Origin: Dromiciops gliroides
Taxonomy: Eukaryota > Chordata > Mammalia > Microbiotheria > Microbiotheriidae
DNA: 64,000 bases
NCBI RefSeq assembly: GCF_019393635.1
Contig: NC_057862.1
Coordinates: 262,150,441 to 262,214,440, forward strand
Direction of reading: 5' to 3'
In this document: in pieces, positions 22,389 to 34,137 of the stretch
How positions within the stretch are numbered: position 1 is the first letter of the stretch
Layout: each line of letters starts with the position of its first letter
Made by a program: the position numbers and the translations under genes
The notes under the pieces: model-generated
Seen by the model: the letters and a program-made list of their open reading frames with translations, nothing else
Databases searched by the model: none
Told to the model about the DNA's origin: nothing

Positions 22389-24020
22389 TCTTTGGAAAGT
22401 GATTGGAATTCTAATTGCTGTTTCTTTGGCTTTAAAAAGTCTTTTGTTTATTTTAGTATATAATACCTGTTTTCAAAATAAGCATTTTAATTTGTACAAG
22501 AGAAACTGTTATTTAAGATCTTTATTTTAGGATTAAAAAAAATTTAAATGTCCCTTTTCTAAGTACATGTACTATATAGTACAAGGGCCAAACTAATGAT
22601 ATTTTAAGTTGATGACTTGAGACACAATATTACTCAAAAAATGAGGGTTTTTTGTCTTGCAAGCTAAAAGTGCCTCATTGTTGGAATGATTAGGAATTTT
22701 CTCTCCATTCTACACTTTCACTGCCCAAATAGTCAGAATTTTCTTCATGTCATTAGGCCTGTAGGAACTCCAGAAACCTGCAAAGTCAACTTTTAAGTTC
22801 TGTTTTTGAAGAAGTGTGTACAGCTGGTTCTGCAAGGCTTAATTTTACCCTCCACTTCTTTGGCTAATATGGATCCAGGAATTTAGAAGGTGACCCATTG
22901 TGGGCATTGATGGTTCCCATAAGGCTACCTATTAAGTAAGGTACCTTTAACCTGACTCATAGAGAACAGGGTGTCTAGCTCATTACTGTGCCCCACAAGC
23001 TATCCTGTCCTCAAAACCATCTCTTCCCGGTCCCATACATTTAGGGTATGGTATGGTGGTCACATTAGAAAGCCTTTAACTCATTTAGATATTCATATTA
23101 GTCAGTTAGTATTAATGTCAAGTAATATCTCTAGCTTTTGTTTCCATGACCAGCATACTCTAATAGGAATTTTATAAGTACTATCTAAAACTTAATATGG
23201 TAGTACTTGCTTCCTCTTTCCCCTTGTTCTCTACCCCTCCTCATACCCTCCACAAAAAAAAGAACACCCTGGATGAAATTATTTAAATCAAATTTACAGG
23301 AATGGAATAGTGATGTATGTTCATCCAGTCTATCCAATGAAGAAGTTGGATTAAACATATTTTTGATAAGGGATAAAAGAGGCAGATACATACTTCTCCA
23401 ATTTTAAAAATGTTTTCCCATTTATCTACATGTGATTTTATTTGTTTGGAATTTTCAGTTCGTTAGGATTTTCTTGACATTCAAGTAACACTCCTCTACA
23501 CTGGGTAGCTTGGCAGGATTATCAGTGATACGCTAGATTACTTGTTTCAATGAAAATCTGTATTTTAATCCTCCAATTGAAATAAATCTTAGCAAAAGAA
23601 ATAGAATTAATGTTTCAGCATTCTGTTAGACTTAAAATGAACAGTTCACAAGCATAAAAAAAGTGTTAGAATTTTTGGTGGCTTTTTTGTGATTTTTCTG
23701 TTAAGACAATGTTAAGTAGAGAAAATAAGCAAAATAGAGTAAATGACAAAGTTGGGGGAAAATGATATACTATAAGAGTTTTTGTGTAGGAGGAAAAGAA
23801 AACTCAAAAAGTCCTTAACTCCAAAATACAAAGAAACAAAATAAGTTGTTGATCTTATGTAAGCCGTTATAAGAGATGCTTTTAGTATGTTTGTTTAATA
23901 AATGTGTTTGGAAAATCTGTAATTTCTTTGTTGTCAATTATAAATGAAATAAAATAATTTGCTTTGTTAATAGTAACTAATTCAGAGTGGCAAATGTAGT
24001 GTTTTTATTAATTTTTAAAA
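21153..24020. other. Repeat-poor KLHDC1 downstream flank
   Basis: About 2.9 kb without any recognisable SINE, L1 or L2, unlike everything around it. It is AT-rich and has one compound microsatellite at about 22288-22390. It could be long 3' UTR or regulatory DNA; no ORF of note was seen. Confidence 0.5.
22288..22390. repeat. Compound (AT)n(AC)n(AT)n microsatellite
   Basis: TATATA, then CA repeats, CATA units, then GTGTGTATATAT. Accounts for the open frames seen across it on both strands. Confidence 0.95.
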
Positions 24021-24029
24021 ATTACATAG

Positions 24030-24215
24030 GTTCATAGGTTTAGATCTGGAAGGAACCCCAGAAGACATATCACAAATAAGGAAATAGAAGCAAAGAGAGT
24101 CTTAGTGGCTTGTACAGAAATATACAGGTAGTAAGTAGGAGAGTCAGGTTCAAAACCAGGTTCCTGCTACTAAATACAATGCTATTGCCTAAATGGCCAC
24201 TACAATCTCTTGAGG
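24030..24215 (-). mobile_element. Ancient MIR-like SINE
   Basis: TTCATAGGTTTAGATCTGGA, AGGAACCCCAGAAGACAT, GTAGTAAGTAGGAGAGTCAG and CAGGTTC follow an old mammalian/marsupial SINE. Confidence 0.6.
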
Positions 24216-24277
24216 CTTCTCTCTTCCTAATTTGGAAATACTAGTCTAGAGGGAACATAAACACGGTCAATAAACAT

Positions 24278-24431
24278 ATTTTTTTTTTGGTGGAGCAATG
24301 GGGGTTAAGTGACTTGCCCAGGGTCACACAGCTAGTAAGTGTTAAGTGTCTGAGGCCCCATTTGAACTCAGGTCTTCCTGAATCCAGGGCCGGTGCTTTA
24401 TCCACTGTGCCATCTAGCCTCCCCCCCCCCT
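24278..24431 (-). mobile_element. CORE-SINE, subfamily B-like
   Basis: Target duplication TCAATAAACAT. Confidence 0.92.
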
Positions 24432-24597
24432 TCAATAAACATTTAAGCTTCTATTATGTGCCAAGCCAGTTGCTAGGACTTGGGAATACAAAGACAAAGA
24501 TGAAAGCTCTCCTGTACTCAAAAAGCTTAAATTCTGTAGAAGGCAGCTAGCTTGACTGGATGTAGCACACATTCAAGGAGAGCATTTCCCAAACTGT

Positions 24598-24747
24598 GGG
24601 GTTTTTTGGGGGTGAGGCAGTTGGGGTTAAGTGACTTGCCCAGGGTCACACAGCTAGTAAGTGTTAAGTGTCTGAGGCCGGATTTGAACTCAGGTACTCC
24701 TGACTCCAGGGCTGGTGCTCTATCCACTGTGCCACCTAGCTGCCCCC
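24598..24747 (-). mobile_element. CORE-SINE, subfamily B
   Basis: Target duplication TTCCCAAACTGT. Confidence 0.93.
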
Positions 24748-24950
24748 TTCCCAAACTGTTTTGAAGAGCGCCAGTGTGCTATATAATGCCAATAGAAGTT
24801 TTTTGTTGTTGTTCATATTTTCATCTGGATCTTAATTCCATTGGCATGGGGAACTCTTCAGGGGCACTAAAAGATTTATGGACTTGCCCAGGATCATATA
24901 CCTAATATGTTAAAAGCACTTTCACCCAAGTCAGCCCAATTTTAAGGCCA

Positions 24951-25097
24951 TTTTTTTTGGTGGGGGGCAGGGCAAATGGTGGTTAAGTGACTTGCCCAGG
25001 GTCACACAGCTAGTAAGTGTCTGAGGCTGGGTTTGAACTCAGGTCCTCCTGAATCCAAGGCTAGTGCCTTATCCACTGCGCCACTTAGCTGCCCCCT
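24951..25097 (-). mobile_element. CORE-SINE, internal deletion
   Basis: Lacks the TTAAGTG/TCAAGTG unit in the CORE, so subfamily cannot be set. Confidence 0.9.
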
Positions 25098-25324
25098 CAT
25101 TTTTTTTTTTTATCAACTGTGTCACTATGCTTCAAATGTTTTTTATTCCACACCCCATTTTGTAAAAAAACTTTCGGACATAACCTCCCAATATGTGTAT
25201 ATTCAATTATTTCTTATATGATTCTAAGTTCAGTTTATTTTTATATTTAATTTTAACAGCTGTCAGAGCTAAAAAAGACACCTCACAAAGATTGGGTTAG
25301 GAATTGGACCTTCTGTTTCACTGA

Positions 25325-25497
25325 TATAGGGAATTCCCTGGTGAGGAAACTCTATTCCAATGTAGCTTGACACCTTTGAACACTGACAAGTTAAGTGACT
25401 TGCCACATGTGTTACAGGCAGCTTTGTGTCAGAGGCAGAAATTGAACACAGTTCTTGATTCAGGGGCTGACTCTGTCCACTATCCATGCTGCCCCTT
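25325..25497 (-). mobile_element. Old CORE-SINE/MIR relative
   Basis: Diverged: GTTAAGTGACTTGCCACATG, TGTCAGAGGCAGAAATTGAA and a CCATGCTGCCCC end. Confidence 0.7.
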
Positions 25498-25499
25498 AT

Positions 25500-25985
25500 A
25501 TTAAACAAAGTGTGTAACTTCAGATAGAAAAAGTAGATCATTAGCTGTACTTAGTAAATCATGATATTCAGTATCATGTACCAATAATGCAAAGGTTTTG
25601 TTGAAATTTGGCTATTAAACTTCTGCCTTTCTTGATTTCAATAGTCTTCAAGAAAAATAAACTGAAGGTATTACAATGTGGTTTCAAAATCCACAAAAAT
25701 TCTTCATTTAGAAGATTTTTAAACATATTAGAAAATCCTGTTTCCAAGTTTTTGAAGTGTGCAGACATGAGTTTTTATAAATAAGACATATTACTTTGGC
25801 AACAAAATTACATATAGTCTCCATAGTATGAGTTTTTCACAAAGCTGTTACTTTCACACTCATTATTAAAATGTCATTTTTGTCTGATTTCTAAGTTACT
25901 TAGAGAAGTAACACAAATATATACTACCAAGATCCATTCCCCAGTGAATAGTCAAGGATAATAAACACGTTATTCTCCAGAGAAG
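25500..25985. other. Intergenic, no recognised element
   Basis: AT-rich; nothing recognised. Followed by an AT-only tandem stretch at 25998-26045. Confidence 0.5.
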
Positions 25986-26049
25986 AAATGCAAACTTTAT
26001 AATATATATAATATATATTTATAATATATAATAATATATATAATAAACA

Positions 26050-27640
26050 TATGAAAGACCACTCCAAATCACTAATCAGGAAATGCCAATCCAAACAACC
26101 TTGAGGTTTTACCTTATAATCAGCAAACTAGCAAAAATGACAAAAGGTTTAGAAAATGGAAAAATTATTTATGATGACCTATAATGGACCTGGCAGGATG
26201 TTCAAGCAATAAAAATCCTGAAGCCAATTAAGCACAATTAAGCACATACCAGTTTATCCACAGAGACTTCTTTCCTCCCACCCCCTGGCCATGGGGATTT
26301 ATGGTCCTTCCAAGGACATCCTTATCTACTAGAGTGCTAGAGACTGTTTTACCTCCCCAACATCCCTGAACCATTTGTAAGCTCATGGACCTACCAAGAG
26401 ATAGCTTTATCTGCAAAGACCCCCTGTTTTACATCCCTATATCACATTATTTCCTTTAAAGGCTTGAACTGTCAGGCTGATTTGTGTCCTGTTGTGGACC
26501 AGGAAGCTGGAGCTGAACCTGACTGACACAGCAATAAACTTTTAAGACACCTTAGTGTCTCTGCAAGAGTGGCAACTCCCAGCTTCACAAACATCTCTTG
26601 CCTGAAACCATAAATCTTAATTGTCCAAGGAACTGCAGACTCCAAATACTGTGACTCTATTGCTTCAATACTTCCCTTTCCCAAGTTAGATCCAGCTACT
26701 GTCCTGAGAAGCTCCCATGTGTGCATGCTTTGTTTTGTTGGATGGAGATAAATAAACAAGTTCGTGCCTTACTGAGCTGTCCCTCACTCTAGTTCTTGGG
26801 GCTGTCAGGTTTTTTGACATCCCTTACTCAGATCCTTGAAAAACATAGTCTTTGACTTTTCTTCACTCTGGTTCATGGGAAACTAGTTTTCTCACTCTGT
26901 CTACCATGGGGCAGCTCTCTTTTAAATAATGGGAATGGTTCATTTTGGAGGGGGTGTGCCAAGTCAGGAACATGAATATCTTGGCGAAGCTGTCAATTGG
27001 TCCAACAATTCTAGAAAGCAATTTAGAATTATGCTAAGATAAATACTAAAATGCCCATACTCTTTGAGAGCCCACTATGAGGCATATATCCAAAGGAGGT
27101 CAAAGACAGAAAGAAAGGTGTAATGTACATTCAAATGCAGCTCTTTTTTGGTAACAATGAACTAGTAACAAAATAGATGCCACTGACCGAGGAAAGGATA
27201 AATGGGTTGTGATCTGTTAATGTTATGAGATGTTATTGTGTCATAGAAGAACATGAAGAATACAGGGAGACATGGGAAGACAAGAACTGATGGAAAGATT
27301 TATAAGAACCAAAGTAAACAGTTACCAGGAAAATATACACTGGCAAAAAGTAAATGGAAAGAACAACAACAAACACAAAGTCAAAACTAAGTATTATGTG
27401 ATTATAGTGATCAAGTTTGGCCCCCAAAAGATAAGAAAATGCATATCCTTCTCCTCTTTGTAGAAGTGGTAACAGTGAATGGGGAACACTATACTGTTGG
27501 ACCCGTTTGTCCTGTTGGTTAGTTTTGCTGAATTGCTTCTCACCCCTACCCCCATTTTTTTTATTCTTTGTTATAAGGACTGGGTTTCTAGGTAGATGCA
27601 GAGATAATATTGGGAAATGAAGGTAATAAAAAAACAAAAG
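26050..27640 (+). mobile_element. Old L1 3' part, split by LTR-like sequence
   Basis: Left piece 26050-26165 and right piece 26945-27640 follow the marsupial L1 ORF2 C-terminus (GGTTGTGATCTGTTAATGTT and CAACAATTCTAGAAAGCAATT regions). Degenerate. Confidence 0.65.
26170..26940 (+). mobile_element. LTR-like insert (possible ERV fossil)
   Basis: Sits between the two L1 pieces. Has AATAAA at about 26532 and again near 26750, followed by CTGAGCTGTCCCTCACTC and GGGGCTGTCAGG, like the R-U5 part of an LTR. Borders and duplications not resolved. Confidence 0.4.
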
Positions 27641-27644
27641 CTGT

Positions 27645-28120
27645 CAAATATTTTAAAAACTGTCATTTTTACCTTGAGACAAATTAATTTTTTTTCTTAA
27701 ACTATCTGTTAGGTAGCATGCTACTATGCAGGCATTTGTCATAACAGAAAAAAATCAGCAAATTTGGGATTTTTTTCTTTTATAATTCAGTTTAATTTTA
27801 TGTTCTCTAAATTCCCACCCACTGTGCCCCACCCATTGAGAAGCAAAGAAAAACAACCCGTATAAATATATATTTTCAAACTGTTTACTTGAATTAAAGA
27901 GGACTACCAAAGTAGCAACAACAGAGTGTCTTTTGAGGCAACAGGATTGCCATCTGGGGTTATCATAACACAGAGGTACAAGAGTATCCATGACAGGTTA
28001 GGGAGATGCTGGGAGACAGTGAGGGTAGAGAAGAGGAAGGGGGAGCAGCAAGGAGGAGGAGGAGGGGTGTGGGGCAGAGTTTAAATAACATTTCAACCAG
28101 GCAAAAATTTCATGTAAGTC
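27645..28120. other. Intergenic, possible L1 3' UTR remnant
   Basis: CCCACTGTGCCCCACCCATT resembles old L1 3' UTR in reverse; purine-rich GAGGAGGAGG tract near 28050. Low certainty. Confidence 0.35.
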
Positions 28121-28124
28121 TCTG

Positions 28125-29275
28125 CCTCTCATAGCTGTTAGAAAAGTTGTTTTTCTGTATTATAAAGCAGTAGTTATCAAAACAATCTGGTACTGGCTAA
28201 GAAATAGGTTGATCAGTAGAATAGAATAGGTACAAATTACACTATAGTAAATGACTATAGTAATCTAGTATATGATAAACCAAGCTTTTGGAACAAAAAC
28301 TCATTATTTGACAAAAATTGCTGGGAAAACTGGAAAACAGTATGGCAGAAACTAGGTATAGACCAACATCTCACATGGTATACTAAAATAAGGTCAAAAT
28401 GGTACATGATTTACACATAAAGGATGATACAGTGACATTTAAAATCAAATGTGTGGTCACCTTATTCCTGTACCAAGTGTAGGGAAAATTTGCTAAGGTT
28501 TACTTATAAATTAGAAGTGTTAGTACCAGTTTTGGGGCATTAAGCATTTATTAAAGCATACCAAGTGTTAGTAAAAAGAGAACACTTGGCTCAGAAAATT
28601 ATGAAAAGGCCTATCTAGCTTAGAGTTCCAGCCTGGCCTAGTTCTTCCTCAAGTCCTCCTTCATGAGCCTGTTCCACAGATGAACTGAGCATGGAAGCTT
28701 CCTCTGTGTCCCAAGGAGAGGTGGTCCTTCCACACTGCTTCAAGCTAATTGGCTAACATCACCCAAATCCATTGGTTCACTGGACTTGAGGGTGGTTCCG
28801 TGTTGAGGACAGAGTCCACAGTCTCTGAGAATATACCCTTCTGAGGGCCAGGCAGATGTGGCTTCAATTGAATTAACTTTAAGTGAGTTAATCAGCGAAG
28901 TCAGTCTATCCAATCAGTCCAAATCACTCCCCTCTAGGAGCTGGGGCCTTTGGGCATTGACAAAGCCCATTATTTTCCTACAATACCATAAGCAAATTAA
29001 GAGAGAATGGAATCATTTATCTGTCAGATTTGTGGGCAAAGAAAGAATTTAGGACCAAAGAAGATGTAGAGAGTAAAACAAAATGTAAAATACATAATTT
29101 TGATCATATAAAATTTAAAAGATTTTGCACAAACAAAACTAATGTAACCAAGATTATAAGGGAAGCAGAAAACTGGGAAGGAATTTTTGAAACAAATATT
29201 CATAATAAAGGATTCATTTCTCAATTATGTAGAGAACTAAGTCAAATTTATAAAAATATAAGTCAGGACACAGTT
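28125..29275 (+). mobile_element. L1 ORF2 fragment
   Basis: Encodes remnants of LRNR.VDQ, then after the LTR LWAKKEFRTKEDVESKTKC, HIKFKRFCTNKTNVTKI and NWEGIFETNIHNKGFIS, typical of marsupial L1 ORF2. Split by the LTR at 28433. Confidence 0.88.
28433..28982 (-). mobile_element. Solo LTR, family A (ERV fossil)
   Basis: Related to 11648-12213 (shared TTCCAGCCTGG, AAGTCCTCCT, CACTGCTTCAAG and CCAAATCCATTG blocks). TGACATTT at left and CCTACA at right; flanks ATACAG and ATACCA are close, so the duplication is probable but imperfect. Minus-strand AATAAA near 28545. Inserted in an L1. Confidence 0.78.
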
Positions 29276-29655
29276 TAACAACATAGCTAAACTCCCAAAT
29301 TTTTTAAAATATAAAATATGACACTGTATCATTAAGAAAAAAATATGTTTTGAAGCACATGATACACATTCCACAAAAATAATGTCACCCAAAATAAAAC
29401 ATTTTAAAAGTTTCACAAAATAAAAATGGGCTATTTATTATTTTTTTCCCACTGACAGAAAAGAAAATACTTAGGTATTACACATTTTCCTTTATTAAAT
29501 GAGGTTGTAATTAAAATATTATCAACTACTCAGTATAGAAAATAAAAAATAAAATTCTATTTAAAACCTCCAAATAATAAGTATCAAAGAGAAAGAGATA
29601 TACCAAACTGTTCCATTAATGATGAGATTTAAGAAGGAAAAAATAGTCCAAATAT
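29276..29655. other. AT-rich sequence, possibly UCHL5 pseudogene 3' UTR
   Basis: On the minus strand it has AATAAAGG and other A-rich motifs and would be continuous with the UCHL5 copy if the L1 at 29672-30997 is removed. Not proven. Confidence 0.35.
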
Positions 29656-29707
29656 TATTACATTAATGTGTTTTTCCAAGGAGATATTTCATACTGCCCT
29701 CTATTTT

Positions 29708-29862
29708 GTTTTGTTTTGTTTTGTTTTTGTGGGACATTGGGGGTTAAGTGACTTGCACAGGGTCACACAGTTAGTGAGTATCAAGTGTCTGAGGTCAGAT
29801 TTGAACTCAGGTACTCCTGAATCCAGGGCCGGTACTTTATCCACTGTGCCACCTAGGCGCCC
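29708..29862 (-). mobile_element. CORE-SINE, subfamily A
   Basis: Target duplication CC(CT)CTATTTT inside the L1; tail expanded as TTTTG units. Confidence 0.9.
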
Positions 29863-30243
29863 CTATTTTTTTTTTTATTCATTTGGATTTGCTTTACTGT
29901 GTCTTGGTTTCTCATAAAGTCACTAGCTTCCATTTGTTCAATCCTAATTCTTAGGCAATTATTTTCTTCTGAGAGCTTTTGTATCTCCTTTTCCATTTGG
30001 CTTTTCAAGCTGTTGACTTTTTTCTCATGACTCTCTTGCTTCGCTCTCATTTATCTTTCCATTTTTTCCTCCACTTCTCTAAATCTTCCTTCTATGTCTC
30101 CTACTTTCTCTTCAAAGTCCCTTTTGAGCACTTCCATGGCCTGAGACCCTCTTCTGAGGGTGCACCTTGATCTTGTCACTAAAGAAATTTTCTATAGTTC
30201 TCAACTTTCTTTGCTTGCTCATCTTGTCATCTTTTACTTGACT

Positions 30244-30397
30244 GTGTGTGTGTGTGTATGTGAGTGAGAATTGGGGTTAAGTGACTTGCCCAGGGTCTCA
30301 CAGCTAGTAAGTGTCCAGTGTCTGAGGCCGGATTTGAACTCAGATCCTCCTGAATCCAGGACTGGTGCTTTATCCACTGTGCCACCTAGCTGCCCCA
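30244..30397 (-). mobile_element. CORE-SINE with (TG)n tail
   Basis: Target duplication TTTTACTTGACT. The tail has become a TG repeat. Confidence 0.92.
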
Positions 30398-31013
30398 TTT
30401 TACTTGACTTTTAACTCCCTCTTACAGTGGGGCCCTACTTCCAAGCTACACTGTTCCAAGCTTCAGAGGGTCCCAGGTGTTTTGGTTTTTCTCTTGCCTG
30501 GCCTGTTCTCTAGTCTGTAGATAACCTCAAGCCAATTTGCTAATTAACCAGCTAGAAGAACTTTGTGTGCTGTGGTGGTTCTTAGCTTCTGATGAGCCTG
30601 TGCTCCTCCACCACCTGGACCTCCTGCTGCTCAGGATTTCTTCCTGGTTCCCTGCTGGGGTGGGATAGCTGAACTCTTCCTTAGATCCTGCATCCCCCCC
30701 CCCCCCAGCTGCTCAGCCCTCTCACCTGACCACAAGCTCAGTTCCAGAAGAACTGAGCTGCAGCTGATTTGGAGGCTTGGGGGTAAGTTTATCTGGTGCA
30801 GCCTGCCTGGGGACTGTGTTGGCGTGATCTCAGGGTTGGACTATTCTCGCAGTCTAGCATGGCCCCCTTTAACCTGTCTTTGGCTGGGAAGATAATCTCT
30901 ACCCATCTTTTTGTGGGTTTTGCTGCTCCAGGGATTGTTTTATTGCTGTTTTTGAAGTAATTGTGTCTGGAGCTCTGTGCATTTAGTGTCTTTCCTCTAT
31001 TACATTAATGTGT

Positions 31014-32152
31014 GACATTTTTCTGTTTTATTATAAATCTTAATCTTTAATTGTGGGATAATGGAATTTGGTCAATCGACTAAACACCACTTTTACTTAA
31101 TATGCACTACATGCACATGATACAGGTAAGGGGAAAAGTTTGTATGAATCCATGCATTCAAGGTGAAACAGATTGTTCCTATTGTGAAATGTGCACTGGA
31201 CTAGATAGGATGTTGTTAAAAGTCCTGTATACTTATTGTTTTTTCATGGAAGTAAGATCAGAAGCTTCTTCCTCCAAGCATCCTTTTTATCTGGTTTCCT
31301 GAGCTATCTTTACATTGTTTTTCTTTTGCCTTTTCTACTAGTGGTATTAACTGCTGGTGTTCTGCTAGAGTCCTTAATAGCTCCATGATGAAAGGCAGAT
31401 AATTATGTTTCCTTCTAATATTTTCAATCATGTATCTTTTTAATTTCTGAATTTCTTCTTCAGTTAGTATCTGGTGATTGGCAACTTCTGATTGAATGGT
31501 ACTTAACATATTACTGCTCTGATATGTGTCCATGGGCTCCTCTGCAAGCTGTCTTTGCAACTCAGCTATCTTCTGTTCATACATCATTTTTCTGTCAGAC
31601 ACAATGGCCATCAGGTTAAATTGTATTTCACCTTCACTGTATTTCTGTATTCTTTTCTCTATAACGGGTCTTACTGCATTAATCCAATCTTCTTGATTAC
31701 AGGCACCTAAATCAATTAATTTGTACTTCTCTTAATCCATCTATTCACATAGCCTTCCATCGACAGGAACATAACTAACAAAATAAAAAGCATCTTCTTC
31801 TTTTGTGGGTGTTTTTGCATCAAATTCAAATATTTCTTCGTATGGCAAAACTGTTGTGAACTTGCCAAATCACTTCTGAGTGATTAAGTGCTTAATGCCT
31901 AGACTTTCATAGCAGCATCAAAATTCTGTGAAAATTCTTTAAACTCAGAAAGTGTTTCTTCTAGATGGACATCTTGATGAGTATAATTCAGTCATGTACT
32001 GACTATGGCTTGAGTTGCACAAACATTATTTATTACCTGCTTTGCAAAAAAAGTTGTGTCAAGTCTGGAATCCAGAACCACAGAACCTGCTGGTTCTTCT
32101 CCTGGTTGCCTCTTGAAAAGAAAAATTAACCTATGAACTGGCTACCACAGTT
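31014..32152 (-). pseudogene. UCHL5: UCHL5 processed pseudogene, 5'-truncated
   Basis: The minus strand encodes an intronless copy of UCHL5/UCH37, the proteasome- and INO80-associated deubiquitinase. From right to left it starts near the human PVHGLIFLFKWQPGEEPAG segment, passes NVCATQAIV (catalytic Cys retained) and TLSEFKEFSQNFDAAMK, then NQEDWINAVRPVIEKRIQKY, and ends in the C-terminal helix IENIRRKHNYLPFIMELL and LVEKAKEKQ. The longest open piece is 31258-31611. Several in-frame stops in the UCH domain and frame changes (one just before the terminal AQETR-stop) show it is dead. About 65 N-terminal residues are missing. The 3' UTR-like sequence reaches an AATAAA near 31025 and may continue left of the L1 at 29672-30997. 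Confidence 0.93.
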
Positions 32153-32189
32153 TCCATCAAAGCTTGACTCCAGCGCCTCCTCCTACAGG

Positions 32190-33150
32190 AAGTTTAAAAG
32201 GCCTCATTTCTCAAATATATAAGAATATTAATCATTCCCCAACTGATAAATGGTCAAAGGATATGAACAGGCAATTTTTAGACAATGAAATCAAAGCTAT
32301 CCATAATCATATGAAAAAATGCTCTAGATCACTATTGATCAGAGAAATGAAAATTAAAACAAGCTGAGGTATCATCTCATACCTATCAGAGTGGTAAATA
32401 TAACAAAAAAGGAAAATATTGGATGTTGGAAAGCTGGGATGCTAATCCAGAGTTGGTAGAATTGTGAAAAGATTCAACGACTTTGGAGAACAATTTGAAA
32501 CTATGCCCAAAGGGCTATAGAACTGTGCATACCTTTTGATCTAGCAATACCACTGCTAGGTTTATATCCCAAAGGCATCCCCCCAAATAGAAAAAAGATG
32601 TATTTGTACAAAAAATATTTCTAACAACTCTTTTTTTGGTATCTAAGAACTGGAAATCAAAGGAATGTCCATCAATTGGGGAATGGCTAAACAAGCTGTG
32701 GTATATGATGGTGATGGAATATTACTGTGTTATAAGAAATGACAAGCAGGATGATTTCAGAAAGGCCTGGAAAGACTTGCATGAACTGATATATAGTGAA
32801 GTAAGCAGAACCAAAGGAACATTTTGCACAAAGACAGCAATATTGTTTGATGAAGAACTGTGACCTATTCTCAACAATACAATGTTCCAAGACTATCCCA
32901 AAGGACTATTGATGAAACATACTATCCACTTCCAAAGAAAGAACTGATATTGATGGAACACAGACTGAAGCATGCTATTTTTAACTTTCATTTCTTTTTC
33001 TTTTATACACATTTTCTTATACAAAATAACTAATATAGTAATGTTTTATGTAATCATACATGTATAATCCATATCTGATTGCTTACCACTTCCTGGAGAG
33101 GGAAGGAGGGATAAAAAATGGAACCCCAAACTATAAATAAAAATGCTTAT
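32190..33150 (+). mobile_element. L1 ORF2 C-terminus and 3' UTR
   Basis: Encodes [42 protein letters not shown] and [19 protein letters not shown], then a 3' UTR ending in an A/T-rich tail. Starts directly at the edge of the UCHL5 copy. Confidence 0.88.
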
Positions 33151-33277
33151 TATTTCAAAATAAATAAATTCTTTTTTATGGAGGGGGGAGTTGTTTTGTA
33201 TAACACCCAAAAGTGCATAAAGAAGGTTAATGATGCTCTGGGAGTAGTAATTTCTGGTCAGAACAGGCTCCTTTTTT

Positions 33278-33536
33278 TCTTTTCTTTTCTTTTTTTTTTA
33301 GTGAGGCAATTGGGGTTAAGTGACTTGCCCAGGGTCACACAGCTAGTAAGTGTTAAGTGTCTGAGGCTGCATTTTTTTTTTTTTTTAGTGAGGCAATTGG
33401 GGTTAAGTGACTTGCCCAGGGTCACACAGCTAGTAAGTGTTAAGTGTCTGAGGCCGGATTTGAACTCAGGTACTCCTGACTCCAGGGCCGGTGCTCTATC
33501 CACTGTGCCACCTAGCTGCCCCTTCTTTTCTTTTTA
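33278..33536 (-). mobile_element. SINE dimer (truncated copy plus full copy), subfamily B
   Basis: Copy one 33291-33371 (CORE half only) abuts the T tail of full copy two, 33372-33522. Single outer duplication TTCTTTTCTTTTT; no sign of the missing half of copy one on the other side. Confidence 0.85.
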
Positions 33537-33970
33537 AAACTCATTTGCTAGTCCTTTTTTAACTGGTTTTGATTACCTTCAGGCAGTTTGTGGCTCTGGC
33601 AGCAGGGAGGTCAGCTGCTTTCAAGAAAATAAACAAATTCCTCCTAGCCTCCAGAAAAAAGAAAAGGTAGTCCAATAATTTTCCAATTATCTCTCCTGGA
33701 TCTATTTTCCTGGTCAGCTGTTTTTCCAAGGAGATATTTCACATTGCCCTCTATTTTTTTCATTCATTTGGATTTGCTTTATTGCATCTTGATTTCTCAT
33801 AAAGTCATTAGCTTTCATTTGCTCAATCCTAATTCTTAAGTAATTATTTTCTTCAGAGAGCTTTTGCATCTATCTTCTTTTCCATTTGGCCTTTCAAGCT
33901 GTCGATTTATTTTTCTTGACTTTCCTGCAGCACTCTCATTTCTCTTTCCATTTTTTCCTCTACCTCTCTT

Positions 33971-34137
33971 GTTGTTGTTGTTGTTTCTGTTTTTGTTTTT
34001 TTTTTGGTGGGGCAATGAGGGTTAAGTGACTTGCCCAGGGTCACACAGCTAGTGTCAAGTGTCTGAGGCTGGATTTGAACTCAGGTCCTCCTGAATCCAA
34101 GGCCAGTGCTTTATCCACTGCGCCACCTAGCTGCCCC
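33971..34137 (-). mobile_element. CORE-SINE, subfamily A
   Basis: Target duplication TTCCTCTACCTCTCTT inside L1 ORF1; (TTG)n in the tail. Confidence 0.93.

Larger units (their letters stand above)
29672..30997 (-). mobile_element. L1 5' UTR plus start of ORF1, 3'-truncated, with target duplications
   Basis: The minus strand gives L1 5' UTR (right) and the ORF1 coiled coil (SLKSQMEKEIQKLSEENNCL at 29853-30050), then stops. Flanked by TATTACATTAATGTGT at 29656-29671 and 30998-31013. No ORF2 or 3' UTR. Contains two SINEs. Confidence 0.88.

Noticed and set aside
22148-22463. ORFs of alternating Tyr/Val/Cys or Thr/His
   Set aside because: Translation of the AC/AT microsatellite.
27233-27637. 134-codon minus-strand ORF
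   Set aside because: Lies antisense to an old L1 3' region; hydrophobic, low-complexity, no family resemblance.
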